In this document: positions 28,791 to 37,662 of the stretch, piece after piece
Numbering within the stretch: position 1 is the stretch's first letter
How the letters are laid out: every line of letters begins with the position of its first letter
Assembly (NCBI RefSeq): GCF_009852415.1
Contig: NZ_WOXS01000002.1
Span: 5,248,001 to 5,312,000, forward strand
Direction: 5' to 3'
Length of the DNA: 64,000 nt
Source of the DNA: Streptomyces sp. Tu 3180
GTDB lineage: Bacteria > Actinomycetota > Actinomycetes > Streptomycetales > Streptomycetaceae
Made by a program: the position numbers and the translations under genes
Notes under the pieces: generated by a model
The model's input: the letters and a program-made list of their open reading frames with translations, nothing else
What the model was told of the DNA's origin: nothing
Database searches by the model: none

Positions 28791-29213
28791 TCAGCGGGAC
28801 GCGAACTCGCGCGGCTGCAGGGCCGCGGTGTGCGCGTCCATCCGTTCGGCGGCGAGGATCGCCACCGCGGTGTCGGCGCGCGAGGCGGCGACGACCAGGG
28901 CGCGGCCCGCGAGGGCGTGCGCACGCCGGTGCAGCGCCGTCGCGTTCGGCTCACGGCCGGTGGTGGTCACCGACGCGCGGGCCGGCACCCGCCCTCCCCG
29001 CAGGCGGGTGACCTGCTCGGCGATCCGTTCGGCCGCGGCGTCCAGGTCGGCCGAGGGAGCTGTCGCGCGCAGCTCGTCGGTGACGGCGAGCAGCGCTGCG
29101 AGGTGTCCCGCGAGCTGGATGTCCAGCTCCTCCTCGCGGGAGCGGTGGGGGAAGTCGTGGGGGGTGCCGGCCATCGTGCTGTGGACCGACTTGGCACGGA
29201 TCGGTTCGTACAT
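28791..29213 (-). CDS. Conserved hypothetical protein
   Basis: 140 aa, ATG at 29213 with AGGAGG 6 nt upstream. It is helical with repeated Ala/Arg-rich heptads (LAGHLAALLAVTDELRATAP, LDAAAERIAEQVTRLRGG, ATALHRRAHALAGRALVVAASRADTAVAILAAERMDAHTAAL). No signal peptide or TM. Upstream, 29235-29280 is unusually AT-rich and contains TAGGAT, a possible -10 element read on the minus strand. Function unknown. Confidence 0.75.
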   Translation of the reverse strand: MYEPIRAKSVHSTMAGTPHDFPHRSREEELDIQLAGHLAALLAVTDELRATAPSADLDAAAERIAEQVTRLRGGRVPARASVTTTGREPNATALHRRAHALAGRALVVAASRADTAVAILAAERMDAHTAALQPREFASR

Positions 29214-29287
29214 GGATGGCCTCCTGGGTGCTGACAGGAAACCATCCTAGCTTGGATTTCGTCTAAAGTTGAGTCGTTCACAAAATC

Positions 29288-29330
29288 GGACGCCCGGAAC
29301 CACGCAGGGTGAGCGCGGGTCCGGGCGTCC
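29288..29330 (-). terminator. Hairpin terminator downstream of the aminotransferase gene
   Basis: GGACGCCCGGA pairs with TCCGGGCGTCC, an 11-bp stem extended by CC/GG after one mismatch, around an approximately 15-nt loop. It begins 17 nt past the stop of the minus-strand aminotransferase gene. Confidence 0.75.
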
Positions 29331-29346
29331 GGTCGTACGGACGGGG

Positions 29347-30558
29347 TCAGGGCTGGCTGTAACCGTCCAGGAAGCGCCCGATCCGGCCCACCGCGTCCCG
29401 CAGGTCGGTGACCGACGGCAGGGTCACCACCCGGAAGTGGTCCGGCTCCGGCCAGTTGAAGCCGGTGCCCTGCACGACCATGATCTTCTCGCGGCGCAGC
29501 AGGTCCAGGACCATCCGGCGGTCGTCCTTGATCTTGAAGACGTCGGGGTCGAGGCGCGGGAAGAGGTACAGGGCCCCCTTCGGCTTCACGCAGCTCACGC
29601 CGGGGATCTGGGTCAGCAGCTCGTACGCCGCGTCCCGCTGCTCGCGCAGCCGGCCGCCCGGCAGCACCAGGTCGTTGATCGTCTGGCGCCCGCTGAGCGC
29701 CGCGACCACGCCGTGCTGGCCCGGCATGTTCGCGCACAGGCGCATGTTCGCGAGGATCGTCAGGCCCTCGATGTAGGAGTCGGCGTGCGCGCGCGGCCCG
29801 GAGATCGACATCCAGCCCACCCGGTAGCCCGCCACCCGGTACGCCTTCGACATGCCGTTGAAGGTGAGGGTGAGCAGGTCGGGGGCCACGGAGGCGGTCG
29901 GGACGTGCTTCGCGTCGTCGTAGAGGATCTTGTCGTAGATCTCGTCCGAGCAGACCAGCAGGTTGTGGCGGCGGGCGATGTCCGTCAGGCCCTTGAGCAC
30001 CGCCTCGTCGTAGACCGCGCCGGTCGGGTTGTTCGGGTTGATGACGACGATCGCCTTGGTGCGGTCGGTGACCTTGCGCTCCACGTCGGCGAGGTCCGGC
30101 ATCCAGTCCGACTGCTCGTCGCAGCGGTAGTGCACCGCCGTGCCGCCGGAGAGCGAGACGGCGGCCGTCCACAGCGGGTAGTCGGGCGCGGGCACGAGCA
30201 CCTCGTCGCCGTCGTCCAGCAGCCCCTGCATCGCCATCACGATCAGCTCGGAGACGCCGTTGCCGATGAAGACGTGCTCCACGTCGGTCTCGATGCCGAG
30301 GGTCTGGTTGTGCATGACGACCGCCCGGCGCGCGGCCAGCAGGCCCTTGGCGTCGCCGTAGCCGTGCGCCGACGAGACGTTGCGGAGGATGTCCTCCAGG
30401 ATCTCGGGCGGGCACTCGAAGCCGAAGGCGGCCGGGTTGCCGGTGTTCAGCTTGAGGATGCGGTGGCCGGCCGCTTCCAGCCGCATCGCCTCCTCGAGCA
30501 CCGGGCCCCGGATCTCGTAACAGACGTTGGCGAGCTTGGTCGACTGGATCACCTGCAT
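29347..30558 (-). CDS. PLP-dependent class I/II aminotransferase (AlaA-like alanine aminotransferase)
   Basis: 403 aa, aspartate-aminotransferase fold. PLP Lys lies in FNGMSKAYRVAGYRVGW; VINPNNPTGAVY and SDEIYDKILYDD carry the Asn, Asp and Tyr that bind the cofactor; RVVTLPSV near the C-terminus holds the substrate carboxylate Arg. The opening IQSTKLANVCYEIRGPVLEEAMRLEAAGHRILKLNTGNPAAFGF matches the AlaA/YfbQ group, so a glutamate-pyruvate transaminase role is likely. Cytosolic. Monocistronic, followed by a hairpin. Confidence 0.93.
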   Translation of the reverse strand: MQVIQSTKLANVCYEIRGPVLEEAMRLEAAGHRILKLNTGNPAAFGFECPPEILEDILRNVSSAHGYGDAKGLLAARRAVVMHNQTLGIETDVEHVFIGNGVSELIVMAMQGLLDDGDEVLVPAPDYPLWTAAVSLSGGTAVHYRCDEQSDWMPDLADVERKVTDRTKAIVVINPNNPTGAVYDEAVLKGLTDIARRHNLLVCSDEIYDKILYDDAKHVPTASVAPDLLTLTFNGMSKAYRVAGYRVGWMSISGPRAHADSYIEGLTILANMRLCANMPGQHGVVAALSGRQTINDLVLPGGRLREQRDAAYELLTQIPGVSCVKPKGALYLFPRLDPDVFKIKDDRRMVLDLLRREKIMVVQGTGFNWPEPDHFRVVTLPSVTDLRDAVGRIGRFLDGYSQP

Positions 30559-30683
30559 GCAGGGAGCTTACGGCCCGGTAAGGCCGTTTGGGCCGTGTTT
30601 CCCGCCACGTGAGACACGGCGATTCGGGTGGTTATGTCCGCGCGCTGTCCTCAGGGCCCTCCCGGTCTCTAGAATGCGCCGCC

Positions 30684-31508
30684 ATGTCCAGGCCACCTCG
30701 GTACGCCGACGGGGGACACGACGCGCCGGAGCCCCAGGGTCCGCCGAACGTGTACCTCCCGCAGACCGCCCCCGCCCCGGCGTACGACGCGTACGCCGAC
30801 CCGGCGGCCGCCCACGGCTGGCAGAACGCGTACGACGAGACGCGCGAGCTGCCCCCGGTCGCGGCGGCCGGCGCGCCGTGGGCGGCGCAGGAGGATCCGT
30901 CCCCCGCGGCGGACGGCGGTGTGCCGCGTCCGGGGGAGGACGACGCGGGCGCCGCGGCGGACGGCGGCGCGCCGTCCCCGGCGGGCGACGGCGCGGGGCG
31001 TGCGGCCGGCCGGTCCGGCGCCGGCGGCTCGGGCCGGCGTGCCCACCGCAGGGCCGCCCCCCGGCGTTCGCGCCGGATGGCGGTGGCCGCGGGAGCGGTG
31101 GGCGCGGTGTCGGCGGCGCTGGTCGCCGGGTTCGCCTTCTCGGGCTCGCCGTCCGGCGGCGCCGGGGGCAGGGACGACCGCACGGGACCGACGGCGGAGG
31201 GGCCCGAGACGTCCACGGTGCCGGACACGCCCTCCTCCGGGAGCCCGTCCGGTGCCGGCGGTTCACCGGGCGGCCAGGACTCCCCGGGTGCGAGCGCGTC
31301 CGAGGGGGAGCGGAAGGCCGACGGGACGCCGTCGGCCCCCGCGGCCGACGCGTCCGCCGCTTCCGCCACCCCGGCCGCGTCCACCGCCGCCCCCACGCCG
31401 GCCCTTCCCGCGCCGTCCCCCTCCGTCTCCGCCTCCGCGTCCACCGATCCGGACGGCGTGGACGACGACCGGCCGGGCCGGGGTCAGGGACCGAAGCGGC
31501 CCAGGTAG
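30684..31508 (+). CDS. Membrane-anchored protein with disordered Ala/Gly/Ser/Pro-rich flanks
   Basis: 274 aa from ATG at 30684. Residues 1-130 are Pro/Ala/Gly-rich and cytosolic. A basic patch (RRAHRRAAPRRSRR) precedes a single TM (MAVAAGAVGAVSAALVAGFAF, about 131-152). The remaining 120 residues are Ser/Thr/Pro/Ala-rich, predicted outside the membrane, ending DRPGRGQGPKRPR. No enzymatic domain is present. The gene is divergent from the aminotransferase. Function unknown. Confidence 0.75.
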   Translation: MSRPPRYADGGHDAPEPQGPPNVYLPQTAPAPAYDAYADPAAAHGWQNAYDETRELPPVAAAGAPWAAQEDPSPAADGGVPRPGEDDAGAAADGGAPSPAGDGAGRAAGRSGAGGSGRRAHRRAAPRRSRRMAVAAGAVGAVSAALVAGFAFSGSPSGGAGGRDDRTGPTAEGPETSTVPDTPSSGSPSGAGGSPGGQDSPGASASEGERKADGTPSAPAADASAASATPAASTAAPTPALPAPSPSVSASASTDPDGVDDDRPGRGQGPKRPR

Positions 31509-31821
31509 GGGCGGGCCGCCGGCCGGCCGGACGGGGTTCGCCGCGGGGCCGTCGCCCGGCGTCTCCATGATCTCCGCACCGACCCTCCCCAGGTCGGCCC
31601 CCGCCGTCTCCACGGGAGTGGACGACTCTGTTCCGGGTGTCGCCGCGGCCGGCCGGGGCGTCGGCGGTGTGCCGTCCCCGGGGAGTCTGCGGCCGGAAAC
31701 ACCTCCTTGTCCCCCCTGCCGTCCGCGTGATGACAATGCGCATGACAATCCTGTGGGTGGCCGGAGGATTCCCGGATGTCCGGGTCCCCGGCCGCCCGAC
31801 GTCGCAATGAGGGGACCCCAC
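31509..31821. other. Intergenic region upstream of the trypsin-like protease, with direct repeat
   Basis: No gene seen. ATGACAAT occurs twice four bases apart (31730-31737 and 31742-31749), 73 nt upstream of the protease ATG. This is an AT-rich spot that could be a promoter or regulator site. Left of it, 31510-31550 is a run of GGCC-rich short inverted repeats that may serve as terminator for the preceding gene. Confidence 0.4.
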
Positions 31822-32754
31822 ATGAGAAAACCTCTCGTCGTCGCGCTGTGCGCCCTGGCGATGGCCGGGGCGGGCGCGGCTCCCGCGGTCGCCGCCGAGC
31901 CCTCCCCCACGGGCGCGGAGACGGCCACGGGCTCGGGCCCGACCGCGGTGACGGACGTCGTCGACGGCCTGGTCGGTACCGCGGCGGACACCCTGTCCGG
32001 CCTCACCGCGCCGAAGGCCGGCGCGGTGAACTTCGCCGGCACCGTCTCGCTCAGCAACTGCTCCGGTTCCGTCGTCCGCATGCCCGACTCGGCGGCCGAC
32101 GACCCGGCGCTCGTGCTCACCAACGGCCACTGCCTGGAGAGCGGCTTCCCCGCGCCCGGCCAGGTCCTCGTCGACCGGGCGTCCAGCCGCAGCTTCGGCC
32201 TGCTGAACTCCTCCGGCTCCCGGGTCGCCACCCTGCGCGCCGACCGGCTGGTGTACGCGACCATGACCGACACGGACGCGGCGGTCTACCGGCTCGGCAC
32301 CACGTACGCGCGGATCAAGAGCGCGTACGGCATCGACGCGCTGACCCTGTCCGGCACCCGCCCGCAGGCCGGGACCGCCGTCAGCATGGTCTCCGGCTAC
32401 TGGAAGCGGATCTACAACTGCTCCGTCGACGGGTTCGTGCACCGGATGAAGGAGGGCGACTGGACCTGGAAGGACTCGGTCCGCTACACCCCCGAGTGCG
32501 ACACCATCGGCGGCACCTCCGGCTCGCCGGTCGTCGACGACGCCACCGGCGAGGTGGTCGCCGTCAACAACACCGGCAACGAGGACGGCGAGCGCTGCAC
32601 GGTCAACAACCCGTGCGAGGTCGCCGAGGACGGCACCGTGACGGTCCGTCAGGGCATCAACTACGCCCAGCAGACCTACCTGTTCCCCGCCTGCTTCGGC
32701 GTGGACAACAGGCTCGAGCTGAACGCGAGCGGCTGCGCCGTCCCCAAGCCGTAG
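31822..32754 (+). CDS. Secreted trypsin-like serine protease (S1 family)
   Basis: 310 aa from ATG at 31822 (GAGGGG upstream; an ATG 15 nt earlier is possible). Signal peptide: MRKPLVVALCALAMAGAGAAPAVA/AE. Then an S1 protease domain (about 70-310) with His in LTNGHCL, Asp in TDTDAAVYRL and nucleophile Ser in GGTSGSPVV. Cysteines at SNCSG, NGHC, YNCS and PEC suggest disulfides. A pro-region of about 45 residues follows the signal peptide. Extracellular endopeptidase; specificity not readable. Confidence 0.9.
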   Translation: MRKPLVVALCALAMAGAGAAPAVAAEPSPTGAETATGSGPTAVTDVVDGLVGTAADTLSGLTAPKAGAVNFAGTVSLSNCSGSVVRMPDSAADDPALVLTNGHCLESGFPAPGQVLVDRASSRSFGLLNSSGSRVATLRADRLVYATMTDTDAAVYRLGTTYARIKSAYGIDALTLSGTRPQAGTAVSMVSGYWKRIYNCSVDGFVHRMKEGDWTWKDSVRYTPECDTIGGTSGSPVVDDATGEVVAVNNTGNEDGERCTVNNPCEVAEDGTVTVRQGINYAQQTYLFPACFGVDNRLELNASGCAVPKP

Positions 32755-32771
32755 GGGGCGGGCGCACGCGC

Positions 32772-32813
32772 GGGGCGGGCGGTCACCGGGGAGTCCGGCG
32801 GACCGCCCGCCCC
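32772..32813. terminator. Hairpin between the protease and the deacylase genes
   Basis: 13-bp stem GGGGCGGGCGGTC with its complement GACCGCCCGCCCC and a loop of about 16 nt, 18 nt after the protease stop. It overlaps the last codons of the convergent deacylase gene and may stop transcription from both sides. Confidence 0.65.
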
Positions 32814-34393
32814 GCCAGTTCGTCCGTGCGCCGTCCGTCCTCGATCACGAACCGCCCGTCGACCAGCACGTGCGGGATGCCCGTCGGGAGCGTGCGGGGG
32901 CGCTCGAAGGTGGAACCCGCGGCCACCGTGTCCGGGTCGAACAGGACCAGGTCGGCCCGGTACCCCTCGCGGACCAGCCCCCGGTCCGGCAGCCGCAGCC
33001 GGGCGGCCGGGCGCGAGGTCAGGTGCGCCACGCACTCCTCCAGGGACAGCACCCCCAGCTCCCGGACGTAGTGCCCGAGGTAGTGCGGGAACGTGCCGTA
33101 CGCGCGCGGGTGCGGCTTGGCGCCCTGCAGGATGCCGTCCGAGCCGCCGGTGTGCGCGCGGTGCCGCATGATCGCCCGCACGTTCTCCTCGTGGCCGACG
33201 TGCTGGAGGATCGTCGGGGCGAGCCTGTCCTTCAGCAGCAGCTCCCGCGCGACCGCCCAGGGCGACTCGCCGCGCGCCCGCGCCGACTCCAGGACCGTAC
33301 GGCCCACGTACTCGCCCAGCGCCGGGTCGCCGACGCCCGAGATCTCGATGGTCTCCCACTCCACCGGCACGCCGTGGCAGCCGTCCGAGCCGGTGACCTC
33401 CAGGTGGTGCCGGATCCGCTCGGCCGTCGCCTCGTCCGCGAGCCGCCGCAGGACCTCCTCCGGGCCGCCCTCGCTCGCCCAGCTCGGCAGCAGCGCCACG
33501 AGCGTGGTGCAGCCGGGCGTGTAGGGGTAGGTGTCGAGGCTGATGTCGGCGCCGGCGTCCAGCGCCTCGTCCAGCAGCGCCAGCAGTTCGGGCGCCCGGC
33601 CCCTGTTCACCCCGAAGTTCATCGTCGCGTGCGCCAGGTGCAGCGCGCAGCCGGCCTCCCGGGTGAGGGCCACCATCTCCGCGTACGCCTCCAGCGCGCC
33701 CGCGCCGTAGGAGCGGTGGTGCGGGCAGTAGTAGCCGCCGTACTCGGCCACCACCCGGCACAGCCCGGTCAGTTCGGCGTCCTCGGCGTACATGCCGGGG
33801 GTGTAGGTCAGGCCGGACGACATGCCGACCGCGCCCTGCTCCATGCCCTCCGCCACCAGCTGCCGCATCCGGTCCAGCTCGGCCGGGGTGGCCCCGCGGT
33901 CCTCCCAGCCGACGACGAGCGCGCGGACCGTGCCCTGCGGGATCAGGTAGGCGGCGTTGACCGCGATGCCCCGGTCCAGCCGGTCCAGGTACTCGCCGAC
34001 CGACCGCCAGTCGAAGTCGACGTCGTCGCCCGCGCCGTTCCAGCCGGCGATCGCCCGGCGCACCTCGCCGAGCGTGCGGTCGTCGACCGGCGCGTACGAC
34101 AGGCCGTCCTGGCCCAGCACCTCGAGCGTGACGCCCTGCGCTGCCTTGGCGCTGTGGTCGGGGTCGCGCAGCAGCGCCAGGTCGCTGTGCGCGTGCATGT
34201 CGACGAAGCCGGGGGAGAGGACCAGCCCTTCGGCGTCCAGCTCGCGGCGGGCCTTCGGGCGCTGGCAGCCCGCTGCCGCCGCCTCCTTCACGATTCCGAC
34301 GATCCGGCCGCCGTCCACGACCACGTCCGCGCGGTACGCGTCGCCGCCGGAGCCGTCCACGACGTCCGCGTCCCGGATGACGAGCTCTTCCAC
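32783..34393 (-). CDS. N-acyl-D-amino-acid deacylase (D-aminoacylase family, amidohydrolase superfamily)
   Basis: 536 aa. Amidohydrolase fold: the metal motif FVDMHAHSDLALL, GMSSGLTYTPGMYA and the metal ligands in YYCPHHRSY and LHLAHATMNFGV, with late motifs HTGGSDGILQGAKPHPRAYGTFPHYLG typical of D-aminoacylases (EC 3.5.1.81-like). It cleaves N-acyl-D-amino acids to the free D-amino acid. It lies 9 nt downstream of the D-threonine-aldolase-like gene, so the two act in sequence in one operon, pointing left from the operator at 35701. Confidence 0.9.
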   Translation of the reverse strand: MEELVIRDADVVDGSGGDAYRADVVVDGGRIVGIVKEAAAAGCQRPKARRELDAEGLVLSPGFVDMHAHSDLALLRDPDHSAKAAQGVTLEVLGQDGLSYAPVDDRTLGEVRRAIAGWNGAGDDVDFDWRSVGEYLDRLDRGIAVNAAYLIPQGTVRALVVGWEDRGATPAELDRMRQLVAEGMEQGAVGMSSGLTYTPGMYAEDAELTGLCRVVAEYGGYYCPHHRSYGAGALEAYAEMVALTREAGCALHLAHATMNFGVNRGRAPELLALLDEALDAGADISLDTYPYTPGCTTLVALLPSWASEGGPEEVLRRLADEATAERIRHHLEVTGSDGCHGVPVEWETIEISGVGDPALGEYVGRTVLESARARGESPWAVARELLLKDRLAPTILQHVGHEENVRAIMRHRAHTGGSDGILQGAKPHPRAYGTFPHYLGHYVRELGVLSLEECVAHLTSRPAARLRLPDRGLVREGYRADLVLFDPDTVAAGSTFERPRTLPTGIPHVLVDGRFVIEDGRRTDELAGRAVRRTPR

Positions 34394-34402
34394 ACCGGCC
34401 TC

Positions 34403-35680
34403 CTAGAAGAACGTACGGATGTAGTCGACCACCGTGCCGTCCGCCTCGGCCACGGGGATGAGCACCCATTTGTCGAAGGACGTGCACGGGTGGGACAGCC
34501 CGAGCCCCACCCAGTCGCCGACCTCCAGGTCGGCCTCCCCGGTGGTGCGCAGCCAGGCGTGCTGGTCGGACAGGGCGGTCACCGAGATCCCGGCGGCCGG
34601 GCGCTCGGTGCCGTCCCGGCGGACCACCTGGACGGACGGCAGGTCGAGGTCGTGGGCCGCGTCCCGCTTGCCGGCGTTGACGAAGGCCTGGTCGGGGGCG
34701 GGGCGGGACACCACCTGGGTCCACAGCCGGAACGCCGGTTCCAGCGCGCCCTCCTCCGGCACCCGGTTGAAGGGGGTCAGCCTGCGGTAGTGGCCGTCGT
34801 CGTGCGAGACGTACGCCCCCGAGCGCAGCAGCCTCAGCACCGGCGCGGAGAGTGCGGGGATCCGCGCGAAGACGTCGGCCACCGCGTCGAACCAGGCGCT
34901 GCCGCCCGCGCTCACCACGATCTCGTCCAGCCCCGCGAACCGGCCCGCCTCGTCGAAGTCCACGGCGAGCGACACCAGCCGCCGCAGCCAGGCGTGCACC
35001 CGCTCCGGGTCCGCCTGCGGCACCTCGCCCTCGTACCCGGCGACCCCGGCCAGCCGCAGCCCGCGCGCACCCGCCACGGCGTCGGCGACGGCGGCGCACT
35101 CCGCCTCCGTGCGCACCCCGGTGCGGGCGCCCTCTCCGGCGGCGAGCTCGACCACGACGTCCACCGGGCGGGACGCCCCGGCGAGCGCCGCGTCCATCAG
35201 CTCCACCCCGCGCACGGAGTCGACGTAGCAGACGAAGCGGAAGTCCGGGTCGGCGTCCAGCTCCGCCGAGACCCAGCGCAGGGCCGCCGCGTCCACCAGC
35301 TCGTTGGCGAGGAAGACCCGCCGGATCCCGAACGCCCGCGCCACCCGCACCTGGTGCGGGACGGCGAGCGTGATGCCCCACGCCCCGTGCTCGATCTGGC
35401 GGTGGAAGAGCTGCGGGGCCATGGAGGTCTTGCCGTGCGGGGCGAAGGCGAGGCCGTGGCGGGCCGCGTAGGTCTCCATCAGCCTCAGGTTGTGCTCCAG
35501 CCGCTCGGCGGACAGCGTGAGCACGGGGGTGGTGAAGCCGTCGGTGAAGAGGTTGCGGCGCCGGGCGGCCAGTTCGCCGACGGTCAGCCCGTCGGCGTCC
35601 GGCGGGAGGCCCTTGAAGCGGTGGTCGACGCGTTCCTCGGTGAGCTGCGCGAGTGCGTCGGAGCCGGGGTCGAGGACCAT
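34403..35680 (-). CDS. D-threonine aldolase / D-serine dehydratase-like PLP enzyme (alanine racemase N-terminal fold)
   Basis: 425 aa. The PLP-binding barrel has the Schiff-base Lys in FAPHGKTSMAPQLF, and a C-terminal beta domain carries the metal-ligand pair (SDQHAWL and LSHPCTSFDKW: His and Cys) of the DSD1/D-threonine aldolase family. It probably cleaves or deaminates D-hydroxy-amino acids released by the adjacent deacylase. First gene of the leftward operon. The start ATG at 35680 lies 20 nt from the IclR-type palindrome. Confidence 0.88.
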   Translation of the reverse strand: MVLDPGSDALAQLTEERVDHRFKGLPPDADGLTVGELAARRRNLFTDGFTTPVLTLSAERLEHNLRLMETYAARHGLAFAPHGKTSMAPQLFHRQIEHGAWGITLAVPHQVRVARAFGIRRVFLANELVDAAALRWVSAELDADPDFRFVCYVDSVRGVELMDAALAGASRPVDVVVELAAGEGARTGVRTEAECAAVADAVAGARGLRLAGVAGYEGEVPQADPERVHAWLRRLVSLAVDFDEAGRFAGLDEIVVSAGGSAWFDAVADVFARIPALSAPVLRLLRSGAYVSHDDGHYRRLTPFNRVPEEGALEPAFRLWTQVVSRPAPDQAFVNAGKRDAAHDLDLPSVQVVRRDGTERPAAGISVTALSDQHAWLRTTGEADLEVGDWVGLGLSHPCTSFDKWVLIPVAEADGTVVDYIRTFF

Positions 35681-35700
35681 CAGAGCCTCCCTGATCAGGC

Positions 35701-35721
35701 GCGTTGCATTTAATGCAACGC
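35701..35721. promoter_or_regulatory. Perfect 21-bp palindrome, probable IclR operator in a divergent promoter
   Basis: Arms GCGTTGCATT and AATGCAACGC flank a single T, between the leftward aldolase/deacylase operon and the rightward kinase-iclR-ridA operon. TTGCATTTAATGCAA-type sites are the style bound by IclR regulators. A second partial half-site (GTTGCGTATATCGC) follows at 35724-35737. The IclR gene at 36889 is the obvious candidate binder. Confidence 0.75.
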
Positions 35722-35815
35722 TCGTTGCGTATATCGCTTACCGCTGTCTAACATCTCGGCCACGCGTGGTCAACGGACACCGCGTCCCCCGCAGCCACCG
35801 AGGAGCCCCGCCGCC

Positions 35816-36892
35816 GTGACCGTCACCGGACCCTGCAACGCCCCCGACGTCGTGGACGTCGTCGCGCTCGGCGAGTCCATGGTGACGTTCCTGCCCACCC
35901 GGCCGGGCCGCCTCGCCGACGTCCCCTCCTTCGAGCGCGGCATCGGCGGCGCGGAGTCCAACACCGCGTGCGTGCTGGCGGCGGCCGGCCACTCGGCGCG
36001 CTGGGTCAGCCGGGTCGGCGACGACGGCTTCGGCGACCACCTCCTCGAGGCGATCGGCGGACACGGCGTCGACGTGTCGTACGTCCGCCGCGACCCGGAC
36101 CGGCCCACCGGCGTCTACTTCCGCACGGCCGGCGACCGGGCCACCGACGCCCACGAGGTCGCCTACTACCGGGCGGGCTCCGCGGCCTCCGCGATGACCG
36201 CCGCCGACGTCGACCTCGACGCCGTGCGCGCCGGACGCGTGCTGCACCTGTCCGGCATCACGGCCGCGCTCTCCGCCGGCTGCCTGGACCTGCTGCGGGA
36301 GCTCACGGCCCCCCGCCCCGGCCGCCCGCTCGTCTCCTTCGACGTCAACCACCGTCCGGGCCTGTGGCGGGACGCCCGCGGCCCCGAGGTGCTGCTGGAC
36401 CTGGCGCGCGGCGCGGACATCGTCTTCGTCGGCGACGACGAGGCGCGCGACGCGTGGGGACTGCACGGCGCCCGCGCCGTGCGGGAGGCGCTGCCCGAAC
36501 CGGAGATCGTGGTCGTCAAGCAGGGCCGGGGCGGAGCGGTCGCCTTCGGCAGGGACACCGACGGCCTCCCGTGCGAGGACGCCACCGGCACCGCGACCTT
36601 CGTGCCCGCCCTGCACGTCGACGTCGTCGCCGCCGTCGGCGCCGGGGACGCCTTCGCCGCCGGCTTCCTCTCCGCCACCCTGCGCGGGCTGCCCGTACGC
36701 GACCGGCTGCGGCACGGCCACCTCATGGCCGCCGCCGCGCTCACCGCCCCCGGCGACCTCGCCCCGCCCCCCGCCCGCGACCTGGCCGACCGCCTCGTCG
36801 CCCTGGACGACACCGCGTGGGGGAGACTGCGACTCGGCCCCGGCTGGACACAGGCCGACGAAGGGGCCGAGGAGGAGGTACGCACCCCATGA
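35816..36892 (+). CDS. PfkB-family sugar kinase (2-keto-3-deoxygluconate kinase-like)
   Basis: 358 aa. Ribokinase/PfkB fold: N-terminal DVVALGESMVTFLPT and GGAESNTACVLAAAGHSARWVSRVGDDGFG (PfkB signature 1), and C-terminal VAAVGAGDAFAAGFLSA with the catalytic Asp (signature 2). GESMV plus VGDDEARDAWG favours KdgK-like sugar-acid kinases. GTG start at 35816. The stop overlaps the IclR start (ATGA). Substrate uncertain; in this context it may phosphorylate a keto-deoxy acid product. Confidence 0.88.
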   Translation: MTVTGPCNAPDVVDVVALGESMVTFLPTRPGRLADVPSFERGIGGAESNTACVLAAAGHSARWVSRVGDDGFGDHLLEAIGGHGVDVSYVRRDPDRPTGVYFRTAGDRATDAHEVAYYRAGSAASAMTAADVDLDAVRAGRVLHLSGITAALSAGCLDLLRELTAPRPGRPLVSFDVNHRPGLWRDARGPEVLLDLARGADIVFVGDDEARDAWGLHGARAVREALPEPEIVVVKQGRGGAVAFGRDTDGLPCEDATGTATFVPALHVDVVAAVGAGDAFAAGFLSATLRGLPVRDRLRHGHLMAAAALTAPGDLAPPPARDLADRLVALDDTAWGRLRLGPGWTQADEGAEEEVRTP

Positions 36893-37662
36893 GCCAGACC
36901 GTCGACCGCGCGCTGAGCATCCTGCCGCTGCTCGCCGAGGGACCCGCCGACCTCGGACAGGTCGCCGACCGCCTCGGCGTGCACAAGTCCACGGCGCTGC
37001 GCCTGCTGCGCACCCTGCACGAGCACGGCCTGGTCTACCGCCAGTCCGACCAGCGCTACCGCCTCGGCGCCCGCCTCTTCGCCCTCGCCCAGGAGGCGAT
37101 GGAGAACCTCGACGTCCGCGAGATCGCCCACCCCCACCTCGTGCGCCTCAACGAGCAGTGCGGGCACACCGTCCACCTCGCCGTCCACGAGGAGAACGAG
37201 GTCCTCTACATCGACAAGGTGGAGAGCCGCTACCCGGTGCGCATGTACTCGCGGATCGGCAAGCCCGTCGCCATCACCGTCGCGGCCGTGGCCAAGCTGC
37301 TCCTGGCCGACCTGCCCGAGCACGAGCGCCGCGCCCTCGCGGAGAGGCTCGACTACCCCCTGTACACGTCCCGTTCGACACCCGGCCCGGCCGCGTTCCT
37401 GCGCGAGCTGGAGAAGGTGCGCGAACAGGGCTGGGCCACCGACCTCGGCGGCCACGAGGAGTCCATCAACTGCGTCGCGGCCCCCGTCCGCGGCGCCGAC
37501 GGCCGGGTGGTCGCCGCGATGTCGGTCTCCGCGCCGAACGTCGTCGTCACCGCCGACGAACTCCTCACCCTGCTCCCGCTGGTGCGCCGCACGGCGGACG
37601 CGATCAGCGGCGAGTACTCCGGCAGGACCCCCGTGCACCACCCCGACAAGGACACCGCATGA
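36889..37662 (+). CDS. IclR-family transcriptional regulator
   Basis: 257 aa. N-terminal winged HTH (about 1-65): VDRALSILPLLAEGPADLGQVADRLGVHKSTALRLLRTLHEHGLV. C-terminal IclR effector domain (about 75-245) with VHLAVHEENEVLYIDKVES and GGHEESINCVAAPVRGADGRVVAAMSVSAP. ATG overlaps the kinase stop; GAGGAGG lies 12 nt upstream. It probably binds the palindrome at 35701 and controls both divergent operons. Confidence 0.94.
   Translation: MSQTVDRALSILPLLAEGPADLGQVADRLGVHKSTALRLLRTLHEHGLVYRQSDQRYRLGARLFALAQEAMENLDVREIAHPHLVRLNEQCGHTVHLAVHEENEVLYIDKVESRYPVRMYSRIGKPVAITVAAVAKLLLADLPEHERRALAERLDYPLYTSRSTPGPAAFLRELEKVREQGWATDLGGHEESINCVAAPVRGADGRVVAAMSVSAPNVVVTADELLTLLPLVRRTADAISGEYSGRTPVHHPDKDTA

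Noticed and set aside
28967..30415. 482-aa frame overlapping the aminotransferase in another frame
   Set aside because: Low-complexity translation of the aminotransferase DNA; the real frame has all PLP motifs.
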